A program made the translations under genes and the position numbers. A stretch of 50,535 nucleotides of DNA from Chitinispirillaceae bacterium (GTDB lineage: Bacteria; Fibrobacterota; Chitinivibrionia; Chitinivibrionales; Chitinispirillaceae): contig JAFGHA010000161.1 in assembly GCA_016930275.1 (NCBI GenBank), positions 1 through 50,535 on the forward strand. Reading direction: 5' to 3'. The first letter of the stretch is position 1, and every line of letters starts with the position of its first letter. Positions 1-9,100 of this stretch are shown in pieces. Under the pieces are notes generated by a model. It was given only the letters and a program-made list of their open reading frames with translations. It was not told the origin of the DNA and did not search any database.

Positions 1-1
1 C

Positions 2-1549
2 GACGACCCCGTCGCCGATGCGCTTCTCAGGCTCATCGCCGACGAGGAACTCACGACCACCGCTTTTTTCGGTGATACGCTTGCCATAGACTTCAGTCAG
101 TTCAAACCGCGCGGTCATTATGAGTGTCTGGGAAAAAGTACCTGTGACCTGTCACAGTATTTTCAATGCATGATGTGGCTCGGCAGAGCCGATTGCGCAT
201 TCCGGATAGATTCTCTCCGTCAACTGCGTGATTTTGCACTCATCCATATCTGTATGGAGGAAAGCGGAGCACTGGCGGCTCTGGCGGAAATCAATCAGGT
301 CATCTCCTTTTTTGTCGGTGACGTGGACGGCTTTTCCCTCGAGGGACTTTCCCGAATACTTGCCGCACATCCGATCCCCGTCGATTCGGTTATAACATCG
401 GACGCCACGGCAATAAGACTACTCGCCGCCATTAAAAATTCGGGCAGCGCGAATCAATTGATCCTCTCGCAGGCAATATGGAAAGGCCCCGATGCAAAGC
501 GGCCCGAACTGCCCGCCATCGCCCAGATCTGCGGACAGCGTTTCATTCTCGACTCCTACCTGCTCGGAAGAACTGTAGAAGCTTACGTTAAAAACCGTAA
601 CAAACCGCTGCTTGAAGAAGTTCCGTTCTGCCTGGGCAACAATGCCGCGACACCGGTTATCGCTTCTGATATCACCACCTACACAACCGCTGCCGGAGAC
701 TACCGGCCTTACCATACCCGTCTCGGGGCCGCACGGGCACTGTTTGAAAAGTACCCCTACTGGAACCGTAATCTCTATACACTCTGGCTCGATGGCTTGC
801 GTTCGCTTTCACAACCGCCTCCTGCAACCGTTCCGGCAGTCATGCGATCAAATGTCTGGCAGGAAAAACAGATGAATACGCAGCTCGCCTCCTGGGCACA
901 GTTGCGGCACAACACCCTTCTTTACGCGAAGCAGAGTTACACGGCAGGAATCAGCTGCTTTTATCCTGACGGCTATGTGGAACCGTATCCGGAGTTTTAC
1001 CGGAAAATCGGTGAAATCGTGAGAAGAATTACCACAATCGTCGACACCACCGCACTCAATAACCTGGCGATACCCGATCTTACCACTTGGCTGACCGTCA
1101 CCGACTCGCTCGCTTCCATGGCGGAGCTGGAACTGGAAGGAAAACCGCTCTCCGGGAACCATATCGCATTCCTCAATCAGATGCTGACAACCAATACCAA
1201 CGGGATGTGCGGTGCGCCGCCGTATATCGGATGGTACCCGAAGCTCTTCAAATCCTGGGACGATTGTGAACAGTCGCGTCCCTGTATCGCCGACGTACAC
1301 ACCATTCCGCCGAGCATTATTTCTCCCTCGGACATGGTGCTCCATGCGGCCACCGGTGATGCCTCGTTTGTCATCATTCAGGCGGCAACCGGAAATGACT
1401 GCGGCACGCTCTATGTCGGAGCGGTCTCATCGTTCTATCAGCACGACGAAACACCGATCAATCGGCTTGCCGATTCGGAATGGAGAACCATGCTTGCGGG
1501 CACGGAAAAACCGGGTGTTCCCGCGTGGTTCGGCAAATACGTCAGATGA
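2..1549 (+). CDS. DUF3160 family protein, C-terminal part (cut by window edge)
   Basis: The reading frame is already open at base 2, with no start codon or ribosome site before it, so the true start lies outside the window. Upstream of the first ATG at 170 the frame reads a FSQFKPRGHYE segment, followed by YFQCMMWLGRAD. Both blocks are typical of DUF3160, a large secreted or surface protein family of unknown function. The last 60 residues (DCGTLYVGAVSSFYQ, then RLADSEWRTML) match the usual DUF3160 ending, so the C-terminus is complete. About 515 residues are visible. It converges on the pectate lyase gene, with a shared hairpin terminator between them. The family assignment rests on recognised motifs; no biochemical role can be inferred. 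Confidence 0.8.
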   Translation, partial: DDPVADALLRLIADEELTTTAFFGDTLAIDFSQFKPRGHYECLGKSTCDLSQYFQCMMWLGRADCAFRIDSLRQLRDFALIHICMEESGALAALAEINQVISFFVGDVDGFSLEGLSRILAAHPIPVDSVITSDATAIRLLAAIKNSGSANQLILSQAIWKGPDAKRPELPAIAQICGQRFILDSYLLGRTVEAYVKNRNKPLLEEVPFCLGNNAATPVIASDITTYTTAAGDYRPYHTRLGAARALFEKYPYWNRNLYTLWLDGLRSLSQPPPATVPAVMRSNVWQEKQMNTQLASWAQLRHNTLLYAKQSYTAGISCFYPDGYVEPYPEFYRKIGEIVRRITTIVDTTALNNLAIPDLTTWLTVTDSLASMAELELEGKPLSGNHIAFLNQMLTTNTNGMCGAPPYIGWYPKLFKSWDDCEQSRPCIADVHTIPPSIISPSDMVLHAATGDASFVIIQAATGNDCGTLYVGAVSSFYQHDETPINRLADSEWRTMLAGTEKPGVPAWFGKYVR

Positions 1550-1604
1550 CTTTATAGTTAATCTCACCGGCAGCGGACAAGTTTCAACATCATCCGAAAC
1601 AGAA

Positions 1605-1630
1605 AGGGACACGATCGATGTCGTGTCCCT
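1605..1630. terminator. Bidirectional hairpin terminator between convergent genes
   Basis: A perfect 10-bp inverted repeat (AGGGACACGA / TCGTGTCCCT, 6-base loop) lies 56 bases past the DUF3160 stop and 61 bases past the pectate lyase stop on the other strand. It is followed by a pyrimidine-rich CTTCTTCCCTC on the plus strand and by TTTCTGTTTCGG on the minus strand. It probably serves both genes. Confidence 0.75.
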
Positions 1631-1690
1631 CTTCTTCCCTCGTGGTGCCCCCTTATTTATCAGACTACAGCACGCCGGCGTCCCCGTTTG

Positions 1691-3973
1691 TTACCGTTTG
1701 ATAAACATTCCGTTCTGTGAACCAGCCTTCAGGAAATAAATTCCCTTTTCCAGCCGGCGAATATCAATCACCGGAGAAAACTCCCTCACCATCACGGTTT
1801 TTCCTAGAAGGTTGACTATAGATATCTGTTGCCGCCGGTTGCTGCCCGAACCGATAATCAGCATATCGCCGGAAGAGGTAAAATGGTACGTAGTATTGTC
1901 ATGTACCGTTTTCAACGACCGGTGAACCCCGGTACCCGGCATCTCCGTTCCCTCAACGTACAAATCGTGAATATTGAATGAACCGCCGTCTTCGCGGTCG
2001 TTGATAACAATGACCGTTATCGGCGCATCGGAGACCAGTTCCGGAATCATCGAGGTAAGATCGAATTCGTGAGCCCCGCTTTCGTATTGTGACGACGAAT
2101 TCCAGGTGTGTTCCGTTCCTTCCGTCCCGTAGGTCACCTTCAGAGATCTTCCACCGGTCGCATACCAGCGGAATTTAAGCACTTCGAGTGACCGGAAGGT
2201 CAGCTTCATCGACCCGGTACCTTTATTGAGCCGCAGCGCACCGGCGGTATAGGAGACGTTATTCGCCGGTTTGGAATCATCATAGTAATCAGTCTCGATA
2301 CTCGCATCGGTGAACTCAAGGAATTCAAGTGAAACGGTCGTTTCCTGAAACTTGTACCAGTCGGCAAGAACGATACTGGGGATCCTGATTATAATGGTCC
2401 CTTTCAGGGTCACTGCCGGACTCCCGCCCACCGTGGTTACCGAGAAGGTACCGTCTTTCGTCGGCGTTCCCGAAATCGTCAGTGTCTTTTCCGGACTGTT
2501 CTTTGCAGCGGTCAGTCCCTGCGGCAGATCGGTACAGTTGACATCCGTTGCCGCACCTCCCCAGGTGAAGACGATCGGTGACATGGCTTTGCCGGAATCG
2601 ACCGTCTGCGTGGTATTGTCAGTGGCTGTCAAAGCGGGGGTGGTTGGATCGATCACGGTAACGGTAACCGGTGAAGACGTGGCTGCCGCACTGCCGTTAT
2701 CGGTCGCCTTGGCGGTAATGGTGTAGGTACCGGGATTTACGTTCATCCACGAGTAGGAATAGGGCGAAGAGTTATCCGATCCCAGTAGCGTGGTGCCGTT
2801 GTAAAACTCGACTTTCGCGATGGAACCGTCTTCGTCCGTCGCGTTCGCGCTTATGGTAACCGTAGCCGGTGCATCGAAGGTCGCATTGTCCGCGGGTGCC
2901 GTTATGCTCACCTCCGGAGGTTCGTTAACCGGTCCCCCGCACGATGAGCAGCCGTTCGCACTGGTGAGCTTTGCCCCCGCACATGATTTGATGGGATTGA
3001 CAATTGTTGAAGGACTCGCGATATCAATTGAATACGGAGGAGTAAAAGCCGAATTTTTAGTGACATCGCTTGCTCCGCTGTTATTGTATGCCCTGATGGC
3101 GGTATAATCACCATCATATTCATCAATCGGCTTTTTCTGGTTGTCAAAAGAGTTCCCCACGGCAAGGATGTTCGCCTTGTACCCGGCACGGATACAATGG
3201 TTGGAAACGCTGCTGTTGAAGAGGTTGTTCACCATATGCAGTTTTCCGAATCGCATCCGGGGCATACGTTCCCTGCAGCCGTTTCCCCACCAGCAATACT
3301 GAAACGTCACGTTGAGATGCCCTTCATCACCGGTAGCACCATCAGACGAACCGATCAGATTGGAATACCGGTGATCATCCGAACCACCTGACCCCCCTGC
3401 TTTCGGTGGCTTTTCGTAGCTGAAGGTACACCAGGTGACGGAAACAAAGTCGGACATGTTTTTAATATCGAAGTTTCCGTCCATACCGTCATGAAACTCA
3501 CAATGGTCCACCCAGAAATTCTGACAGTCATCAATGCACAGATTATCGTACCCGTCATTATCATAGGCTCCCGGGCCTTCGAATACGAGATTGCGCATGA
3601 TGAAGTTTTTACACCGTTTGATATACATGATCCCCGATCCGTCTGCGGACATATCAGTGGAGACCATTTTGGATCCGGGAAGCCCGACGATCGTTTTCCC
3701 GGTCTGATCCTGAATGGTGATCCGTCCACCACCGGGAATGGTAATCGTACCACTGACATGAACGACTTTCGCACTTCCGGTCAGGGCGCTTTTAAAATCG
3801 TTGTAATTCGATACCACTGTCGGTGAGGCACTTCCCCCGCCACTCGTTCCGCCGTTCTGCGTCGCCCACCCCACCACTTTGCACTGATCCTGCGCAAACA
3901 GCACTCCCCCGGCATACATGAAACTCATCAGCAGGCAGAACTGTACCCAGAGAACTACGCGCACCGTCTTCAT
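1691..3973 (-). CDS. Secreted pectate lyase (PL1-like) with Ig-like and C-terminal sorting-type modules
   Basis: Predicted to cleave pectate (polygalacturonate) by beta-elimination outside the cell. Residues 1-27 form a signal peptide ending near LFAQ. Residues 30-345 are a right-handed beta-helix lyase: the segment at 154-170 contains VDHCEF and DGNFDI, followed by a VTW strand at 179-181. The RMPRMRFGKLHMVNN segment at 236-250 carries the arginine region typical of PL1 lyases. Residues 352-440 form a bacterial Ig-like domain (VEFYNGTTLLGSD). A second beta-sandwich and a galactose-binding-like module follow to about 690. The last 70 residues resemble Por-type secretion tails (NLLGKTVMV, LEKGIYFLK). 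No catalytic residue appears missing. It has its own transcription unit, with more than 500 bases of gene-poor DNA upstream. The lyase assignment is firm; subclass and substrate preference are inferred. Confidence 0.9.
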   Translation of the reverse strand: MKTVRVVLWVQFCLLMSFMYAGGVLFAQDQCKVVGWATQNGGTSGGGSASPTVVSNYNDFKSALTGSAKVVHVSGTITIPGGGRITIQDQTGKTIVGLPGSKMVSTDMSADGSGIMYIKRCKNFIMRNLVFEGPGAYDNDGYDNLCIDDCQNFWVDHCEFHDGMDGNFDIKNMSDFVSVTWCTFSYEKPPKAGGSGGSDDHRYSNLIGSSDGATGDEGHLNVTFQYCWWGNGCRERMPRMRFGKLHMVNNLFNSSVSNHCIRAGYKANILAVGNSFDNQKKPIDEYDGDYTAIRAYNNSGASDVTKNSAFTPPYSIDIASPSTIVNPIKSCAGAKLTSANGCSSCGGPVNEPPEVSITAPADNATFDAPATVTISANATDEDGSIAKVEFYNGTTLLGSDNSSPYSYSWMNVNPGTYTITAKATDNGSAAATSSPVTVTVIDPTTPALTATDNTTQTVDSGKAMSPIVFTWGGAATDVNCTDLPQGLTAAKNSPEKTLTISGTPTKDGTFSVTTVGGSPAVTLKGTIIIRIPSIVLADWYKFQETTVSLEFLEFTDASIETDYYDDSKPANNVSYTAGALRLNKGTGSMKLTFRSLEVLKFRWYATGGRSLKVTYGTEGTEHTWNSSSQYESGAHEFDLTSMIPELVSDAPITVIVINDREDGGSFNIHDLYVEGTEMPGTGVHRSLKTVHDNTTYHFTSSGDMLIIGSGSNRRQQISIVNLLGKTVMVREFSPVIDIRRLEKGIYFLKAGSQNGMFIKR

Positions 3974-4504
3974 CCGGAACTCCCTCGTAAAGTAGTTAAG
4001 CCAATTACATGATTGTTTTCACCGAACGTACCGGTAACCTGCTCAATTGAGATTACGACATTGGCATATGGTGACTCTTGAGACAATAATATACCTGAAA
4101 ATTGATCAAATAAATAAATTTAAATCACGGAAAGCTGCAAATCGATTCCTTATAATATTAACAATATCGCAAAACAATTAACTTAATTTCGTTTCATATC
4201 AATATATTATAGTTTTCAATCAATATTTCAGCGCCACCGGGATACCGTTATTGCCGGATGTATTATGTGGTGACATTTTTTGTCACCTAAATTAGATTTT
4301 AATGAGATATAAATCTCGATACCGACACCCATGCTCTACTCGACACTGAACAAAGTGTTTTACTGGAAGGGTAAATCTGGGCGCCCTCACCGCATGGCAC
4401 CATTTCGGCATCCCCGGTTAGGGGAACTGTCGGATATCTCATCGATGATTGCAGGGACGTCCTGAGTCAGGAATGTAAAAACGGAAGTCAATTTCAGCCA
4501 GAAC
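3974..4504. other. AT-rich intergenic region upstream of the pectate lyase
   Basis: No open frame here resembles a protein. The first 350 bases are AT-rich, consistent with a promoter/leader region for the pectate lyase, but I cannot assign -35/-10 boxes with confidence. The one structured element is the short hairpin at 4269-4287. Confidence 0.5.
4269..4287. promoter_or_regulatory. Inverted repeat, possible operator upstream of pectate lyase
   Basis: GGTGACA-TTTTT-TGTCACC is a perfect 7-bp inverted repeat about 300 bases upstream of the pectate lyase start, in otherwise AT-rich non-coding DNA. The short spacing would suit a dimeric DNA-binding protein or a small hairpin. No regulator is assigned. 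Confidence 0.3.
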
Positions 4505-4538
4505 AAAAAACCGAGGGAACACTATTCCGTCCCCTCGG
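4505..4538 (-). terminator. Rho-independent terminator of the decayed SUMF1-like gene
   Basis: Read on the minus strand: CCGAGGG, 14-base loop, CCCTCGG, then TTTTTTG. It lies 26 bases downstream of the pseudogene stop at 4564, so the terminator has outlived most of its gene. Confidence 0.8.
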
Positions 4539-4563
4539 AAAAGATAAGATTACGGAGGATTCC

Positions 4564-4859
4564 TTATTCCAGTATACGTTTAACGATCCGGAAACCGATA
4601 AACACACCTTGCGCCTCGGACTCGGGAGGTGAAAACATTCGACACTCGGCACACATCATTTCCGCATCACTTGCCGAGTTCCCGCCCCGAATGACATGCG
4701 AATCACCTTAGGTGAAACTCACCTCGTATGCACCCCCTGCTCCGAAGCGGTCTGCCCCGCGGCGGCTGAATCGGTAACCGTTCCGGTGATGGACACTTCC
4801 GGCAAAGCGGCATAGGATACAAAACAGGCAAACAGTACGCTGAGCAGTGATTTCTTCAC
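4564..4859 (-). pseudogene. Internally deleted SUMF1/FGE-domain secreted protein remnant
   Basis: Two coding pieces in different frames survive. The 5' piece starts at GTG 4859, with a strong GGGAGGA ribosome site 7 bases upstream. It encodes a signal peptide (MKKSLLSVLFACFVSYA) and the beginning of a carboxypeptidase-regulatory-like repeat (VSITGTVTDSA), and runs into TGA at 4719. The 3' piece (4695 to 4564) encodes the last 43 residues of a SUMF1-type domain: VIRGGNSASD at the start and GVFIGFRIVKRILE before the TAA. In intact relatives roughly 200 or more residues lie between these blocks, so an internal deletion plus frame change is the simplest reading. The ribosome site and the terminator are still recognisable, pointing to fairly recent loss. 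Confidence 0.75.
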
Positions 4860-5009
4860 TCAATTCCTCCCTTTATTGATGACGGACAAGTGTGTATCGG
4901 CAGTTGTTATCATTCGTTTCAACGGTTGTTGCATCTGTTCAGTACAACGGCATTTCAGCGCAAAAGCGGGTTTGAAACCAGCCCCCGCCACCGGAAAAAA
5001 GATGTTTTT

Positions 5010-6113
5010 TCATTTCGCAGTTACAACACCTTTCACCATCCGCTTTCCATTGACCGTTATGGCAACGACCGCGGCGCCATCCGTAAAAACGCCTTCGGGA
5101 AGATGAAACACGTGGGTTCCCGCAGCCAGCATATGCCCATCCACAAACGTGCCGATTTTACGTCCCGAAATACCGACCAGTTCACAGGATACCCTCGATT
5201 CCCGTCCGACTTCGAAGCGGATACCATCTCCTGCAATGGTGAATCTTCCGATTGAATTTCTGATATGCGGAACATTCTGATTTTTTTTTGCGGCCACGGG
5301 ATCGAGCAGCTGCATCTGCGCCCACAACGGATACCGGTTCGAAGCAGAATATGCCGGATTACCGACACTGAGAATACTCCATCGGTCAACCGGCCGGAAT
5401 AGAATGTGGTTGATGTTCTGTGCGGTATCGAGGACCTCGCCGTTTTCACCCTTTACATAGTCAAATCCGGCATCTTCGAAGAGCTGCATCGAACTTTCAG
5501 TTGCCCGTGCGTTGAAATCGGCCATGATGACCACCGGGTCGGTTTCGGCGCCGCCGCTGTCGATCCATGGAAGTATCTGCTGAATCTGCACGGTCCGGTT
5601 TGCGGCACTCGCGTAATCGAGATGGGTGACGATCAACCGCACCCGCTCACCGGCCATGGTGATACCGATTTCAAGCGCGGCACGATCTTCCGAAGCATTT
5701 CCTTTCGGTATCGCCAATCGCCTAACGCTCAGCGGTTCCTCACCGGACAGAAACCCGACACCGTAGGAGCCGTTGCCACCCTGGAAATTGGTCTGCGCTG
5801 CGGCGAAAGTATACGCCATATCGGTCTGTTCCCCCAGATACTGCAGCACGTACGTCGAATTCCGGCTGTTACAGCTGTCAAGTTTCTGGATCCCGTTGAT
5901 GGTAGGACCGATTTCGTTGATCACCTCGGCGATATCACTGTATGACCCGCTGCCATGCGATTCGGCATTGATGTTGTAGGTCATTATTTTAACCGTATCC
6001 GAATACTGCGCGTACGATTGCATTACCCTACCCGTACCGAATACGACTATAAGGAAAAGCACCAACCGGTATTTTCCCATTTGAACCCCCACTCGTTCAG
6101 GTTTACTGTACAT
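5010..6113 (-). CDS. Secreted EEP-fold protein with degenerate catalytic residues
   Basis: A 367-residue protein of the endonuclease/exonuclease/phosphatase superfamily with an N-terminal signal segment (about 13-36). Recognisable fold motifs are KIMTYNI (42-48), a FQGGNGSYGVGFLS strand, VTHLDY (H164) and VIMADFNA (D199, N201). Other metal/catalytic positions are changed: the LQE motif reads IQK (K77), the IDHI motif reads INHI (N235), and the terminal SDH reads SNR (N259, R260). Hydrolytic activity is therefore doubtful. Residues 280-367 form a C-terminal beta module of the type seen on the neighbouring secreted proteins. The ATG at 6113 overlaps the stop of the CotH gene and has AGGTGA 9 bases upstream, suggesting translational coupling; an alternative ATG at 6080 with GGGGG is possible. 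Confidence 0.8.
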   Translation of the reverse strand: MYSKPERVGVQMGKYRLVLFLIVVFGTGRVMQSYAQYSDTVKIMTYNINAESHGSGSYSDIAEVINEIGPTINGIQKLDSCNSRNSTYVLQYLGEQTDMAYTFAAAQTNFQGGNGSYGVGFLSGEEPLSVRRLAIPKGNASEDRAALEIGITMAGERVRLIVTHLDYASAANRTVQIQQILPWIDSGGAETDPVVIMADFNARATESSMQLFEDAGFDYVKGENGEVLDTAQNINHILFRPVDRWSILSVGNPAYSASNRYPLWAQMQLLDPVAAKKNQNVPHIRNSIGRFTIAGDGIRFEVGRESRVSCELVGISGRKIGTFVDGHMLAAGTHVFHLPEGVFTDGAAVVAITVNGKRMVKGVVTAK

Positions 6114-9100
6114 ACAATTTTCTCACCTGTGTAAAACGCCTGGTTTTGATCGTACACAAATACATACCCGGCGCACGCCCGTTCGCCTGCCATCGGATGT
6201 AGTGATTTCCCTGCTGCAGTTCCTCGTTCAACAGTGTAGCAACTTTTCTCCCGTCCACCGAAAAGATGCTCACCGCGACAAGATCCTTTTCCGGTACCGA
6301 AAAAGCGATGGTCGCGAATGTCCGCAACGGATTGGGAAATACCCGGAATTGTTCTACCGTATTGTGGACCATACGTGGAGCATGCTCAACACGTGCCGAA
6401 AAAACACTGTTTCTCGCTCCGGGGGTACCACCGGTTTTCTCCGACACCGCCCAGTTGTAGGTCAGGCAATTCACGTTGTACGGATCGATACATTCAAGCG
6501 TCGACCCATCGCCATTGGCTCCGGTCGGCCAGGGAATCTGAATCGAGTACCGGATCGAGGTAATCGCACTGCCGGAACTGTCGGCGAATACGATTGTCTC
6601 GGTGTTTCCCAGACCGAAGGGCATATCACCCGTCACGGTTTTCACACCAGGGTACAATCTGCTGAATGCGGCTGCGCTTCTGCATACCACCAGATACTCT
6701 CCGGTATCCACTACTGTCCCTGCGGGAAAAATGAATATCCGTTCAGGATTTCCGTCACTCAATGTCCATCCGTCGGCACTGACCGGCACAGGGCCTGGAT
6801 TATAGAGCTCAATCCAGTCGAGCAGAGAATCGTTCGTCCGGTCCTTGTGCATGATTTCGTTGACGACCAGCGCCGGCGGAGTAAACTTTCCGGTGATTGA
6901 TAAAGGGAAATCCTCACTGTCGTACTCGTACTCGGCACCTATATCGGCTCGAACACCCCCTGATCCTTCGGGTGCTCCTGCTTCAAGACTCATGGATTCC
7001 TCATCCACCTGAAAATTGTTCCCTATCGGGTCAATAAATTTCGGATTCCCTACCAGATTGCCGACACCCGGTATGATATCCATATCGGAGAGCGAGTAGG
7101 AAACTTCGAGCGACGAAGCCGCATCCGCCGAAACCGATGCCACCCGTGAAGCAGAAATGATCGTATTACGCGCGACCACTTTACCGCCTCCACACGGGAA
7201 TACCTTTTCGTACACCGCGATGCCGGTATTATTGCGCACGAAGGTATTATGGTCAAGTTCCGCATACGAACCGCTGTCCTTGACACCGATCCCGAGGTCA
7301 CACCCGACCACGATATTGTTCCGCACCGTACAGGTCGACCTTCCCCCCACGGAAATCCCTTTGTCGCGATTACCGTAGATATAATTTCCTTCGACAAGAA
7401 TATTTTTCGCCGCTTCCCCGAGATCGATTCCGTCACTGTTGAAACCGTTGAAGTTGAATATCCGGTTGCCCCGTACAATACCATCCTCGACCCCCTTGAG
7501 ATCCACCGCATCGGTATTGATCGTTTTTCCGGTGCTCACCCACAGATTGTCCTCGACAACCGCCCCGCCGCGTCCGATATGGATACCGCCGTTGCAGATA
7601 TGATCAACAGTGATCGATGAATTGCGCAGTACCATGCTTCCGCCTTCGAAATACATCGGATAGATGATATTCGACATGGTGATATGATCCATAACCAGAC
7701 GGGAATTGTTTCCGTTGATCCCCGCTTTATGGTTGAGAGCATTCCTGCCGAGGGTCGTTCCGGTGATCACCGCGTATTCGATAACACTCGTATCTTCCGC
7801 ATCGTCAAAACAGATCGCACCCCAGTCGGTCGCGCCGTTCGCCGTGTCGGGTCCCAGCCGCACCGGCTGTTCCCCGGTACCTTCGACAAGAAGCTTTCCC
7901 CGCACATAGATACCGGCATGCGACGGCATTACAATGGAAACCCCCTCACCGATCGTCAGAGTCGCTCCTTTTTCAACCTCCACATCGCCGCTGGCGACAT
8001 ACGCGAAATCGGTTTTATCAAAAGTCGTATCTGCGGAAATCAGCGCCGGAACCCCGTGCACTCCCGCCTTCTCGAATACTGCGGTCAGGGCTGCGTCACC
8101 ATCGAGAATAAGCGACAGGGTATCCCGGGTATGATCGCTGTCCCACCTGACAAACGCGTACCCCGGCCTCGGAACCGCTGTGAGCCGAAGCGGAACACCT
8201 TTGAAATAGGTCATCGCATCGCTACCGTTGCACATCAGGACACCGTTTACCAATATTTCCCCGGCGTCTTCCGTCGACACGGCAACGGAGAGTCGGGCAG
8301 TTCCCTCGAGACTGAACAGCGCCTCAAGTTGCGCGAAAACGATTGCCGGTCGCTGTTCAGCGAATACCTTGAGCATGGCGATCTCACCGTTCCAGAAGTC
8401 AATGGATTCAATACCCCCCTCAGCCTTCCATCGGTCGATGTGATCGGGCATTTCAGGTTCAAGGATTCCACTGATACTGTCGATGATCGAGCCCATACGT
8501 GAGGGATGAAAGGTACTGTTGAGATGCGCGGCGAAACGCTGCAGAAAGCGGTTCCTGAATTCCTTATTGTTAATGATCGTCGAAAACAGCGTATCCTTCA
8601 TCATGATACCGCCGCTTATCCCGCCGCCGCCATTTGTCAAAAGGTCGATCGCCACCAGAGGTAGAATGAACCCGCGGTCGAAATCCGTCAGCAGCCATCG
8701 CCACTTCGTATTGCGCACTTTCCACAGCTCGATGTTATGCCCCCAGCTCACATTGACCGCATAGTCCTCCGCACAGATGAAATCGATGAAGCTGTTGATG
8801 TCCATCAACGCATCAAGTGTATCGAATGCCTGAGCATCACTCATATCGGCATTCCTGACAACCGACATGAATGACTGGTAGTCGTCCCACGTTCCCTCGT
8901 TCACCTCCCACCCTTCATGAGCGGGAAGAGGAGGAATAATGGAGGTGCCTATTTCGTTGAGGGTGGTCGGATCGACATTGAAATTGGATGTAAAGAACTG
9001 CGGATCAAACTGTTCCCGTATATCCTGGATACCCCAGTACTCCCCGTTCAGGTAAACGATTACCGGACGATAGGCCTGCGTTGCGTTATTCAACTGCCCT

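Noticed and set aside
848..1345. Minus-strand frame of 165 codons opposite the DUF3160 gene
   Set aside because: It is opposite a clearly conserved gene and shows no motif or ribosome site.
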